From Deltaproteobacteria bacterium (GTDB lineage Bacteria > Desulfobacterota > Desulfobacteria > Desulfobacterales > ETH-SRB1), in the NCBI GenBank assembly GCA_003647525.1, contig QMMZ01000129.1, positions 1-6,295 on the forward strand: a stretch of DNA of 6,295 nucleotides. Direction: 5' to 3'. The position numbers and the translations under genes were made by a program. Below, in pieces: positions 1-5,392 of the stretch. How positions within the stretch are numbered: position 1 is the first letter of the stretch; the number at the start of each line of letters is the position of its first letter. The notes below the pieces were generated by a model. That model made no database searches. It was not told the origin of the DNA and saw only the letters and a list, made by a program, of their open reading frames with translations.

Positions 1-683
1 GGGGGCGTGTAAACAACTTCAATAGCTACATCCCCGGGTTCCTGGCCTGTGAAACTAGCTGAAGAGGTGCCTGGAAGAAGGCCCGGCTGTTTCTCCCAGA
101 TATATGTCCCACCTTCCGGGCTGCCGGATGCAGTGAGAGTAATGTGATTTCCTATGCCGACCACTGATGGCCCTGATATGGAAACTGAACACTCTTTTAA
201 TACTGTAATAGTATGCGTACCATAACACGGCTCCCCATCACCCGGGGGATTATAGATAACCTTAATAGTTGCATTCCCGGGTTCCTGGCCGGTGAATTCG
301 GCTGTTGAACCATTTGCTATCAGCCCCGGTGTATTGGACCATTCATAAGTCCCTCCGGATGGATCTCCTTCAGCAGTCAGGATAATGGGCGGATCGCCTA
401 TCTTAAACTCCTCGGGGCCGTTTATTTTTACGTAACATATACAAACCCATATAGCCTTCCTTGCATGACATTTTTTACCTTTAGGGCTTGTATATGTTAT
501 TGTAACATAAATATATTCTGAATATAAAGGCTTATAACCTGTTAGCTGTGCTGTTGAACCATTTGGCACGAGGTTGGGCGTATTGGACCAGGAATAGGAA
601 CCCCCGGCAGGAGCACCTGAAGCGCTTAAGGTAATTGCCTGGCCTTCTTTTATTACATTTGGCCCATCAAGTGTTACCTCACA
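1..683 (-). repeat. Three tandem 82-codon Ig-like units
   Basis: Units lie at about 683-438, 437-192 and 191-1 of the Ig-like gene. Similarity is mainly at protein level, but short stretches are identical in DNA, for example cccgggttcctggcc at 33-47 and again at 276-290 (243 bp apart). This suggests internal duplication of units 2 and 3, which are closer to each other than to unit 1. Confidence 0.75.
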
Positions 684-764
684 CTCCCATGCATATGTAA
701 AGACTGGATAAAAAACCAGTATTATCAATGAGAACAATAGTGTTTTTGTTCTTAACCTATTCAT
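1..764 (-). CDS. Exported Ig-like repeat protein, 3' end beyond the window
   Basis: The open frame runs from ATG at 764 to the left edge without a stop (254 complete codons). Residues 1-25 form a Sec signal peptide: basic MNRLRTK, a hydrophobic stretch LLFSLIILVFYPVF, and a likely cleavage after TYA. The rest is three tandem units with an 82-residue period, starting at Cys28, Cys110 and Cys192; the third is cut by the edge. Each unit has a 'GP' near its start, a 'GGxYxW' core strand (Trp59, Trp142, Trp223) and a 'PGL/PNL...TG' stretch, the look of PKD/Ig-like beta-sandwich domains. The first Cys of each unit and a second about 70 residues later could form a disulfide. Its ATG overlaps the stop of the preceding TPR gene as ATGA, which suggests translational coupling; no good Shine-Dalgarno is visible. 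Such domains usually serve in surface adhesion or as spacers; the actual role is unknown. Confidence 0.8.
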   Translation of the reverse strand, partial: MNRLRTKTLLFSLIILVFYPVFTYAWECEVTLDGPNVIKEGQAITLSASGAPAGGSYSWSNTPNLVPNGSTAQLTGYKPLYSEYIYVTITYTSPKGKKCHARKAIWVCICYVKINGPEEFKIGDPPIILTAEGDPSGGTYEWSNTPGLIANGSTAEFTGQEPGNATIKVIYNPPGDGEPCYGTHTITVLKECSVSISGPSVVGIGNHITLTASGSPEGGTYIWEKQPGLLPGTSSASFTGQEPGDVAIEVVYTP

Positions 765-2464
765 CTGTTTTGAATCTTTAACAGTCTTTTGCGTGCCTTC
801 TTTTTCCACATACTATCTTCAACCATTTTATACATATTTATCGCTTCCTCTGCCTGGTTTTCATCCTCATAAACCTTGCCTAACTCATACCTGGCATAAT
901 TGATCTCTTTATGGTTGGGATGGTCTTTAATAAACATTTTTAGAAATTTTTTAGCCTTCGGATAATCTTTATTATTACTGTAAAGCTTTGCAAGCCAGAG
1001 ATAGGTCTGGGATTTTATATATTCTATCTTTTCTTTTTTTGCCGGTTTTAAAGGAACGTTTTTTAACTTGTCGGCAATCTCAAGGACACTATTGGCGCTT
1101 TCCTGAACTAAATCATATCGTTCTAAGGCATAGGCATATTTTTCTATGATCCATTGCGCCCTTAATGCCATGTATGTATCTTCATTTTCTGAAATAAATT
1201 CCCTGGCTGAGGACAGCCCAAGGCTAAAGGTAGCTGATGAAAGTTTATCCATACCCTTCCATTTCAGGTCCCTGGCCAGATTCAGCGAGGTCTCAAAATC
1301 TGACATATCATTGACTATGTCTGAGAGCTTTCTTATCTCATTCTGAACCAACTCCAGATCTGCATCTCTTGACCAGTAAGAATCTATCAATCTTGAATAT
1401 GCCTTAAGGGCAAAAAAAGGTGGGGCCGGATATCTGTTAATATATTCAGCATAATACCTTATCGCAGATTCCCAATCCTCGTTGCTCTGAGATAGTCTGC
1501 CTAACAGAAACAGTGCCTTTCGGCCAAAAGTTGTATATGAGTACTGATCGGCTATTTCTACAAGGAGACTTGAGCCTTCTTGCTTTTTTCCACATTTTAG
1601 ATAGGTCACGGCAATTTTATACATGTTGTTGGGGGAGAGATTTTCTGCAGGGTATTTCTGAGATATCTGTTCAAATAATGCTTTAATGGAGTCTTTATCT
1701 TTTTTCTTGTGGTAGATGTTTAATAATTTTAAAGATGTTTTTACCAGGGTATTAATGATGGAAGAATCAGGATCGTATCCTTTGTCATCAATTATTTTTT
1801 TTAGTAGTTTCTCTCCATCTGCTTCTAACCCGTGTCTCAGATATAACGTGGCAAGATTATATCTATCCTTCAGATCAAAATCAGGGGTTGGATAGTTCGA
1901 TTTCAGGGATTCAAGCAGTGAAGCCAGTCTTTCATCTTCTCCCTGAGACTGGTATATCTTAAGAAGTTTTGAAAAGGCTCTTAGGGTAACCTTGTTGTTA
2001 AAAGGGGCATAATATTCTTTTTGTTCCTTGATTATCCGCCTGAAAATATCTGTGCCATCTTCTAAATGGCTATTGTCAAGATAAATTAAGGCAAGACTAT
2101 ACATATTCTTTGATCCAAAACTACTGCTTAAATAGGCGCCCTTTAATTTATTGATCCATTTATCGACTGCCTCGCTTTCTCTGTTTTTCCTGTATAAGTC
2201 AAGTAGATTTGAATAGGCTATGAGTAGGTTTCTTATGTAATATTGTATTCTTTTATGGTATTGAGCTGAGTGTGCATCCCGCGTGGTTGGATGGGATTCA
2301 ATATATTCCTGGTAGTATTCTATGGCTTTTTCAATCCTGCCTTCATCTCCGGCAATGTTTCCCTTGCCGAGAAGGTAGTATTTGTCCAAGGCAAGTGTAT
2401 TGCCGGCAAAGAGTAAGAGAAAGATCAGTACGGAAAACGATATTTTATTAATATTGTATATAAT
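761..2464 (-). CDS. Exported TPR-repeat protein with a probable non-ATG start
   Basis: The protein is all-helical with tetratricopeptide-like repeats: EKAIEYYQEYIESHP near residue 45, repeated 'NMYxLAxxYL...G' helix pairs through the middle, and a clear terminal TPR (YARYELGKVYEDENQAEEA) near 525-545. It resembles the periplasmic TPR proteins that scaffold envelope complexes. The first conventional start codon is TTG at 2389, but the frame stays open upstream and encodes a good signal peptide: KISFSVLIFLLLFAGNTLA, with cleavage predicted before LDKYY. No ATG, GTG or TTG lies in that upstream stretch. A GAGG at 2473-2470 precedes ATT (2464) by 5 nt and ATA (2461) by 8 nt, so I chose ATT, giving 567 residues. 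The alternatives are ATA at 2461, or a TTG start giving a 542-residue protein without a signal. It follows the nucleosidase-like gene directly and overlaps the Ig-like gene (ATGA). The function is unknown; scaffolding or export of its Ig-like neighbour is a guess. Confidence 0.75.
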   Translation of the reverse strand: MIYNINKISFSVLIFLLLFAGNTLALDKYYLLGKGNIAGDEGRIEKAIEYYQEYIESHPTTRDAHSAQYHKRIQYYIRNLLIAYSNLLDLYRKNRESEAVDKWINKLKGAYLSSSFGSKNMYSLALIYLDNSHLEDGTDIFRRIIKEQKEYYAPFNNKVTLRAFSKLLKIYQSQGEDERLASLLESLKSNYPTPDFDLKDRYNLATLYLRHGLEADGEKLLKKIIDDKGYDPDSSIINTLVKTSLKLLNIYHKKKDKDSIKALFEQISQKYPAENLSPNNMYKIAVTYLKCGKKQEGSSLLVEIADQYSYTTFGRKALFLLGRLSQSNEDWESAIRYYAEYINRYPAPPFFALKAYSRLIDSYWSRDADLELVQNEIRKLSDIVNDMSDFETSLNLARDLKWKGMDKLSSATFSLGLSSAREFISENEDTYMALRAQWIIEKYAYALERYDLVQESANSVLEIADKLKNVPLKPAKKEKIEYIKSQTYLWLAKLYSNNKDYPKAKKFLKMFIKDHPNHKEINYARYELGKVYEDENQAEEAINMYKMVEDSMWKKKARKRLLKIQNR

Positions 2465-2469
2465 AATAT

Positions 2470-2473
2470 CCTC
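2470..2473 (-). promoter_or_regulatory. Shine-Dalgarno of the TPR gene, overlapping the upstream stop codon
   Basis: On the minus strand CAATAGAGGATATTATTATA contains the TAG stop of the nucleosidase-like gene and a GAGG that shares its G. It is the only ribosome-binding sequence near the upstream end of the TPR frame. It supports initiation at ATT or ATA and coupling to translation of the gene before it. Confidence 0.5.
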
Positions 2474-3261
2474 TATTGTGATTTTTGAAGTATACCTTTT
2501 ACGAACTTCAAAATATCTATATCTGATTGATATCCCGGAATAGATTTCTCAAAATTGATGCGGGCGCCTATTTTGGCTTTATCTGTAATTATTCTTAAGA
2601 TACAAAATGATACCCGGTTTGCATAACAAACCTGAGCAATTGCACCAGCCCCCATATCAACGGCCATGGCCTTGAATTTCTTAAAAAGCCACTCCTTTTT
2701 ATTCTGAGCGGATATAAACTGATCCCCGGTGACTATTATCCCTTCTATGATTCTATTTTTGGTCTTTTTCTTATTATCGGCATAAAGAAGGGCTAATTTC
2801 CTGAGCCGTTTATCCGCCGGATCATAGCCAGGTTCATCCCGGTTAGTGCCATCCGGAACTCTGCTCCAGATAAAACCATAGGGCTTGATGGTGCCAAAAT
2901 CATGCTGAAAGACTTCAGTTGCAATGATGATATCCCCGATGTTCAGACCTTTGTTTATTGAGCCTGCCGGGGCTATGGAAACGACAGATGTTATAGGGTA
3001 ATAAGATAATAGGGCCTGGGCGGTTATGGCATTATTCACCTTGCCCATGGGAGATCTTACCAAAACAACATCTATATTATTTATCTTGCCTGAATAGAAT
3101 TCCCTTCCGGCCTTTTTTGAAATCTCTTTTATCTTCAGGCTCTTTTTTATCTGTTCCAGATTTGAATTAAAGGCAACTATTATTCCGATATCAGCTAAGC
3201 TGATGTTTATTGAGATTAATACCAGGATTGGTGCTATACACCCTATTTTGAAATACCTCAT
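2473..3261 (-). CDS. Exported PNP/UDP-family (MTA/SAH nucleosidase-like) protein, active site altered
   Basis: This 262-residue protein has a Sec signal peptide (KIGCIAPILVLISINISLA, cleavage after residue 23), then a complete nucleosidase fold of the MTA/SAH nucleosidase type. Landmarks are the first strand DIGIIVAF (24-31), SPMGKVNNA (70-78), APAGSINKGLNIGDIIIA (97-114), TGDQFI (178-183), VDMGAGAIAQV (201-211) and LRIITDKA (222-229). Family members cleave the N-glycosidic bond of MTA, SAH or nucleosides. Aligned by eye with E. coli MTA/SAH nucleosidase, the general acid Asp197 is kept (Asp227), but Glu12 becomes Asn34 and the ribose-binding Glu174 becomes Gly204 (GGG, one base from GAG). 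The GSAGG loop is also changed. Activity is therefore doubtful; binding, or a changed substrate, is possible. The gene starts 3 bp after the reverse transcriptase stop with little Shine-Dalgarno, so it is probably coupled to it. No internal ATG, GTG or TTG allows a version without the hydrophobic N-terminus. Confidence 0.85.
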   Translation of the reverse strand: MRYFKIGCIAPILVLISINISLADIGIIVAFNSNLEQIKKSLKIKEISKKAGREFYSGKINNIDVVLVRSPMGKVNNAITAQALLSYYPITSVVSIAPAGSINKGLNIGDIIIATEVFQHDFGTIKPYGFIWSRVPDGTNRDEPGYDPADKRLRKLALLYADNKKKTKNRIIEGIIVTGDQFISAQNKKEWLFKKFKAMAVDMGAGAIAQVCYANRVSFCILRIITDKAKIGARINFEKSIPGYQSDIDILKFVKGILQKSQ

Positions 3262-3264
3262 CGC

Positions 3265-4485
3265 CTATATGCTTAATTGGCCAAGTTGTTTAAGAAGCCT
3301 GTTGCCTATCTTGGGATTCACCATTTTTACAAAATTTATCTTCCCCAATAATGAGGACTTGAACTCGCTTAGGGTGTAATCGGAGGGATTGTTCAGGCTT
3401 TTCTCCTTTTTGGCCCATTTTTTCACCTCATGCTTAATATCTTTATGATGACAGTTATAGATTACGGCCCTTAGTTTCTTTATTTCTTTTTTATCAATAT
3501 TAGGCTTTTCGTTTACCACAATACCGGTTATCTTTTGTCTCCCAGCGTTTCTCAATACCCTCATTTTTGTCTCATTTATTTCAAATCCCTCTTCTCTTAT
3601 TATCTCCTTAAAAAAAGGTATCATTTTATTTATACCTCTATTATCACTCGAAACGGTTATATCATCTGCATAGCGTGAGTAATCAAAGCCCATTTTATCT
3701 CCCAGCCTGGAGAACCTCTTGTCCAATCTTGTACTTACTATATTGGCTATGGCAGGGCTTGTCGGGGCGCCTATTGGTAGTCTTCCATTATGAGTGACTA
3801 ATCTTGTCAGCAGCAAGGATACCTGGCGAGGATAACCCAATGAGATAAACATCCCCAGTATTCTTTTAAATGTTATACTGGGGAAGAAATCTTTTACATC
3901 CATCTTTATAACGACTTTTTTCCCTATATGCCTTCGGGCATTGGTGAGGATGGATCTTCTTTTTCGAAACCCTTCAGCGTGGGAATTTAATCCCACCCTT
4001 TGTAAAAGATCGTCCAATATTTTTCTCTGGACACCTTTTAGATAAGGCATTGGTGCAAAGATCTCTCGTTTGTTCCCATCTCGTTTTTTTATATTAAAAC
4101 AGGTATAATGTTTTATCCTGTCGTTAGCCAGCCAGTTCAATCTTTTAGTGGATATCTTAAGAAAGTGGGCAAGGTGGGATGAAGTAAATACACATCTAAA
4201 ACTCCTCTTTTGCATTTCCAAAAAATAGGAGGCTAAGAAGTTCAGAATCCTGTGATCAAGATGTCTGTTTTTATCGAGGAACTCCTGTAGTTCTTTGTTT
4301 TTGCTGCTTATCCTGTTACCGTAATAACGAATCTCCTTACCCTGATCTAACCTCAGCCTGGCATAGGCCTCAATCAGATCAACAATCTCCGGTTCAACCT
4401 CAACTCTTTGATTAAAGAGCCTGAGGTTCTTGATAAACTTTTCTTTATTATTGCACAAGTATCTGTGATCCATTTTTTGTTCCAT
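3265..4485 (-). CDS. Retron-type reverse transcriptase
   Basis: This 406-residue RNA-directed DNA polymerase should copy the msd part of the adjacent ncRNA into msDNA. The RT fingers/palm run from about 100 to 330. They include FNIKKRDGNKREIFAP (130-145), GFRKRRSILTNARRH (172-186) with the retron-specific NAxxH, and motif A IKMDVKDFFPSIT (193-205, catalytic Asp196). Motif B is LPIGAPTSPAIAN (236-248), motif C is YSRYADD (269-275, catalytic Asp274-Asp275), and KITGIVVN (318-325) is the retron VTG-type region. A thumb follows, with LLGKINFVKMVNP (379-391). All catalytic residues are intact. There is no group II maturase or endonuclease domain, and motif B lacks the SQ of diversity-generating RTs. 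The first ~95 residues are an extension compared with short retron RTs of about 320 residues. The ATG at 4485 has no Shine-Dalgarno; a second ATG, at residue 5, has a weak GGA before it. Confidence 0.93.
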   Translation of the reverse strand: MEQKMDHRYLCNNKEKFIKNLRLFNQRVEVEPEIVDLIEAYARLRLDQGKEIRYYGNRISSKNKELQEFLDKNRHLDHRILNFLASYFLEMQKRSFRCVFTSSHLAHFLKISTKRLNWLANDRIKHYTCFNIKKRDGNKREIFAPMPYLKGVQRKILDDLLQRVGLNSHAEGFRKRRSILTNARRHIGKKVVIKMDVKDFFPSITFKRILGMFISLGYPRQVSLLLTRLVTHNGRLPIGAPTSPAIANIVSTRLDKRFSRLGDKMGFDYSRYADDITVSSDNRGINKMIPFFKEIIREEGFEINETKMRVLRNAGRQKITGIVVNEKPNIDKKEIKKLRAVIYNCHHKDIKHEVKKWAKKEKSLNNPSDYTLSEFKSSLLGKINFVKMVNPKIGNRLLKQLGQLSI

Positions 4486-4491
4486 AAAAAA

Positions 4492-4623
4492 TTTGATACC
4501 GGGGCCTTATTTTACCTGATACATAACTGCCACAAAATAGTTGTGACAGTGCGAAGCAAGTCAACGTGCTTGCATAGCGTAACGCTATACTACTACTCTA
4601 AAATCTGTGGCCCCGATATCAAA
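4492..4623 (-). ncRNA. Putative retron msr-msd RNA
   Basis: Immediately upstream of the reverse transcriptase, on the same strand, is a 132-nt segment with the retron a1-msr-msd-a2 order. Arm a1 (4623-4609, TTTGATATCGGGGCC) pairs with arm a2 (4506-4492, GGCCCCGGTATCAAA) over 15 bp with one G-U. Inside, in transcript order, are an 8-bp hairpin with a 3-nt loop (4590-4572, GTATAGCG-TTA-CGCTATGC), a 5-bp hairpin (4571-4554, AAGCA...TGCTT) and a 10-bp hairpin with a 5-nt loop (4550-4526, ACTGTCACAA...TTGTGGCAGT). The first two would belong to msr and the last to msd. The priming guanosine would be expected just after a1, for instance in TTAGAG (4602-4597), but cannot be fixed by eye. No closer promoter is obvious, so it is probably part of the operon transcript. 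I know of no specific retron with this sequence. Confidence 0.8.
4526..4550 (-). other. Putative msd hairpin of the retron RNA
   Basis: The 10-bp stem ACTGTCACAA / TTGTGGCAGT (one G-U) around loop CTATT is the hairpin nearest arm a2, where reverse transcription should begin. The msDNA would be the plus-strand copy of about 4507-4553, roughly 45-50 nt, at the short end of known msDNAs. The boundaries are inferred. Confidence 0.5.
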
Positions 4624-5008
4624 ACTTAATTTCTTTTAATGAAAAATCCGGTTTTTTTGTCTTTTTCAGATACTTATGGTTTGGAAATGGAATCTGACAG
4701 CAAATAGGGTTATTACCCCTGTTTTTACTATTTTTTTTAGAACATTGGTTGGAATCCTCACAAATAATATCGTGCTTCAGGGTATCCAGGTTAATCCCGC
4801 AATCATGGCAATATAGCGGATCTGGAAAAATGAAGGAAGAAATATATGATCTGGAATACATATTAACTGAGCTGCAATTTGTACATTGGACAGCTTTATT
4901 GAGATCGATAGCCCGGCCTAAACACAATCCCATACCTGTTACACTGAGGAGTGTGGTTTTAGAGGCAGTTTCTTTTAAAAATTCTCGTCGGGTTAGCTCT
5001 TCAGCCAT
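4619..5008 (-). CDS. Small Tat-exported cysteine-rich (zinc-ribbon-like) protein
   Basis: This 129-residue protein starts at ATG 5008, preceded by AGGA five bases upstream. The N-terminus carries a twin-arginine motif TRREFLK (6-12) and a moderate hydrophobic stretch (about 18-31), as in Tat signals, with a possible cleavage after GRA. Two CxxC knuckles, CTNC (42-45) and CHDC (67-70), are 21 residues apart, a zinc-ribbon or metal-site layout. Further cysteines at 83, 89, 103 and 104 could bind metal or form disulfides. The C-terminus is lysine-rich. Tat exports folded, often metal-loaded proteins, which fits. I do not recognise a named family. Its TGA stop (4621-4619) lies inside arm a1 of the retron RNA, so gene and RNA are physically interlocked. 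It may be the first gene of the operon, and whether it belongs to the retron is open. Confidence 0.75.
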   Translation of the reverse strand: MAEELTRREFLKETASKTTLLSVTGMGLCLGRAIDLNKAVQCTNCSSVNMYSRSYISSFIFPDPLYCHDCGINLDTLKHDIICEDSNQCSKKNSKNRGNNPICCQIPFPNHKYLKKTKKPDFSLKEIKF

Positions 5009-5060
5009 AAAAATCCTATTCTTTAGATAAAGTTAGAGATGGTATATAAATTCAGCATAA

Positions 5061-5089
5061 CGTAAAACATTTTATCATTGCCTTGTCAA
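5061..5089 (-). promoter_or_regulatory. Candidate promoter P1 (consensus -35)
   Basis: On the minus strand a perfect TTGACA (5089-5084) is followed after 17 nt by TTTACG (5066-5061), preceded by TGT as in an extended -10. The -10 matches only 3 of 6 positions. Transcription would start about 45-50 bp before the Tat gene. Confidence 0.35.
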
Positions 5090-5104
5090 GATATAGCTCG
5101 GAAG

Positions 5105-5134
5105 ATTATAAATTGCAGCACTATAAAATCATAA
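5105..5134 (-). promoter_or_regulatory. Candidate promoter P2 (consensus -10)
   Basis: On the minus strand a perfect TATAAT (5110-5105) lies 18 nt after a poor -35, TTATGA (5134-5129), in AT-rich DNA. It is an alternative to P1 for the operon; the two could be used together. Confidence 0.25.
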
Positions 5135-5143
5135 CTTATTATC

Positions 5144-5358
5144 TAAAATTACCATCAGTTGATTTTGCTATCGGTAACTTCTCAATAAGTTCTGGCAATT
5201 TTGAAAGTTCGGCGTCATATTTTACAAGTGTCATTCCGCGAAAGCGGGAATCCAGCGGTTTTACGGGTTTTCTGGATTCCCGTTTTCACGGGAATGACAC
5301 TTGATGCCAGAGGTTATTGAGAGGTTACGAGAATAGCATCCAACTGACTATAATTTCA
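5144..5358. repeat. Long imperfect palindrome (MITE-like) in the intergenic gap
   Basis: The arms pair across about 215 bp. At the outer end, 5144-5161 against 5358-5341 match at about 14 of 18 positions, with CAGTTG/CAACTG conserved. GCTAT (5167-5171) faces ATAGC (5333-5337). Next, 5174-5197 against 5328-5305 match at 21 of 24. The inner core is at 5225-5303. The left arm carries about 27 extra bases (5198-5224) with no partner. It has no coding content; the frame crossing it on the plus strand is incidental. This is the shape of a non-autonomous palindromic element. No target-site duplication is clear. Confidence 0.65.
5225..5303. repeat. dRS3-like palindromic core
   Basis: The terminal inverted repeat runs from CAAGTGTCATTCC at the left to GGAATGACACTTG at the right, with an inner pair GGGAATCCAG / CTGGATTCCC. 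The right half has ATTCCC-N8-GGGAAT (5276-5295), the pattern of the dRS3 repeats described in Neisseria and of related repeats seen in many Gram-negative genomes. The left half is the same but has lost one C. The central loop has the near-direct repeat CGGTTTTA-CGGGTTTT. As RNA it could form a strong hairpin after the heptosyltransferase, but it lacks a T-tract. Confidence 0.7.
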
Positions 5359-5392
5359 GGTGTTTTGAGTTTTGGTCCAGCCACTAATTATT

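Noticed and set aside
1146..1346. Plus-strand open frame inside the TPR gene, and similar ones at 4749-5030 and 5445-5645
   Set aside because: They are antisense to well-supported genes and show no domain or conserved motif.
2473..3261. Housekeeping MTA/SAH nucleosidase (mtn)
   Set aside because: It has a signal peptide, lacks the equivalents of Glu12 and Glu174, and lies in an operon unrelated to methionine salvage.
3265..4485. Group II intron maturase or diversity-generating retroelement RT
   Set aside because: There is no maturase or HNH domain and no domain V-like RNA. Motif B is IGAPTSP rather than the SQ form, no template/variable repeat pair is seen, and retron NAxxH and TG regions are present.
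4492..4623. Inverted repeat as a simple terminator after the Tat gene
   Set aside because: The arms are over 100 nt apart, enclose three ordered hairpins, and sit next to a retron RT. The AT-rich tail after a2 runs directly into the RT start codon.
4408..4629. Plus-strand open frame of 73 codons across the ncRNA
   Set aside because: It lies antisense to the RT start and the structured RNA, has no protein-like composition or domain, and arises by chance in the stem-loop DNA.
5225..5303. CRISPR repeat or tRNA-like structure
   Set aside because: It is a single palindromic unit with no spacer-repeat periodicity and no cloverleaf; it matches the dRS3 pattern instead.
5083..5304. Plus-strand open frame of 73 codons in the intergenic gap
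   Set aside because: Its second half is the palindromic repeat; no ribosome-binding site or family resemblance supports it.
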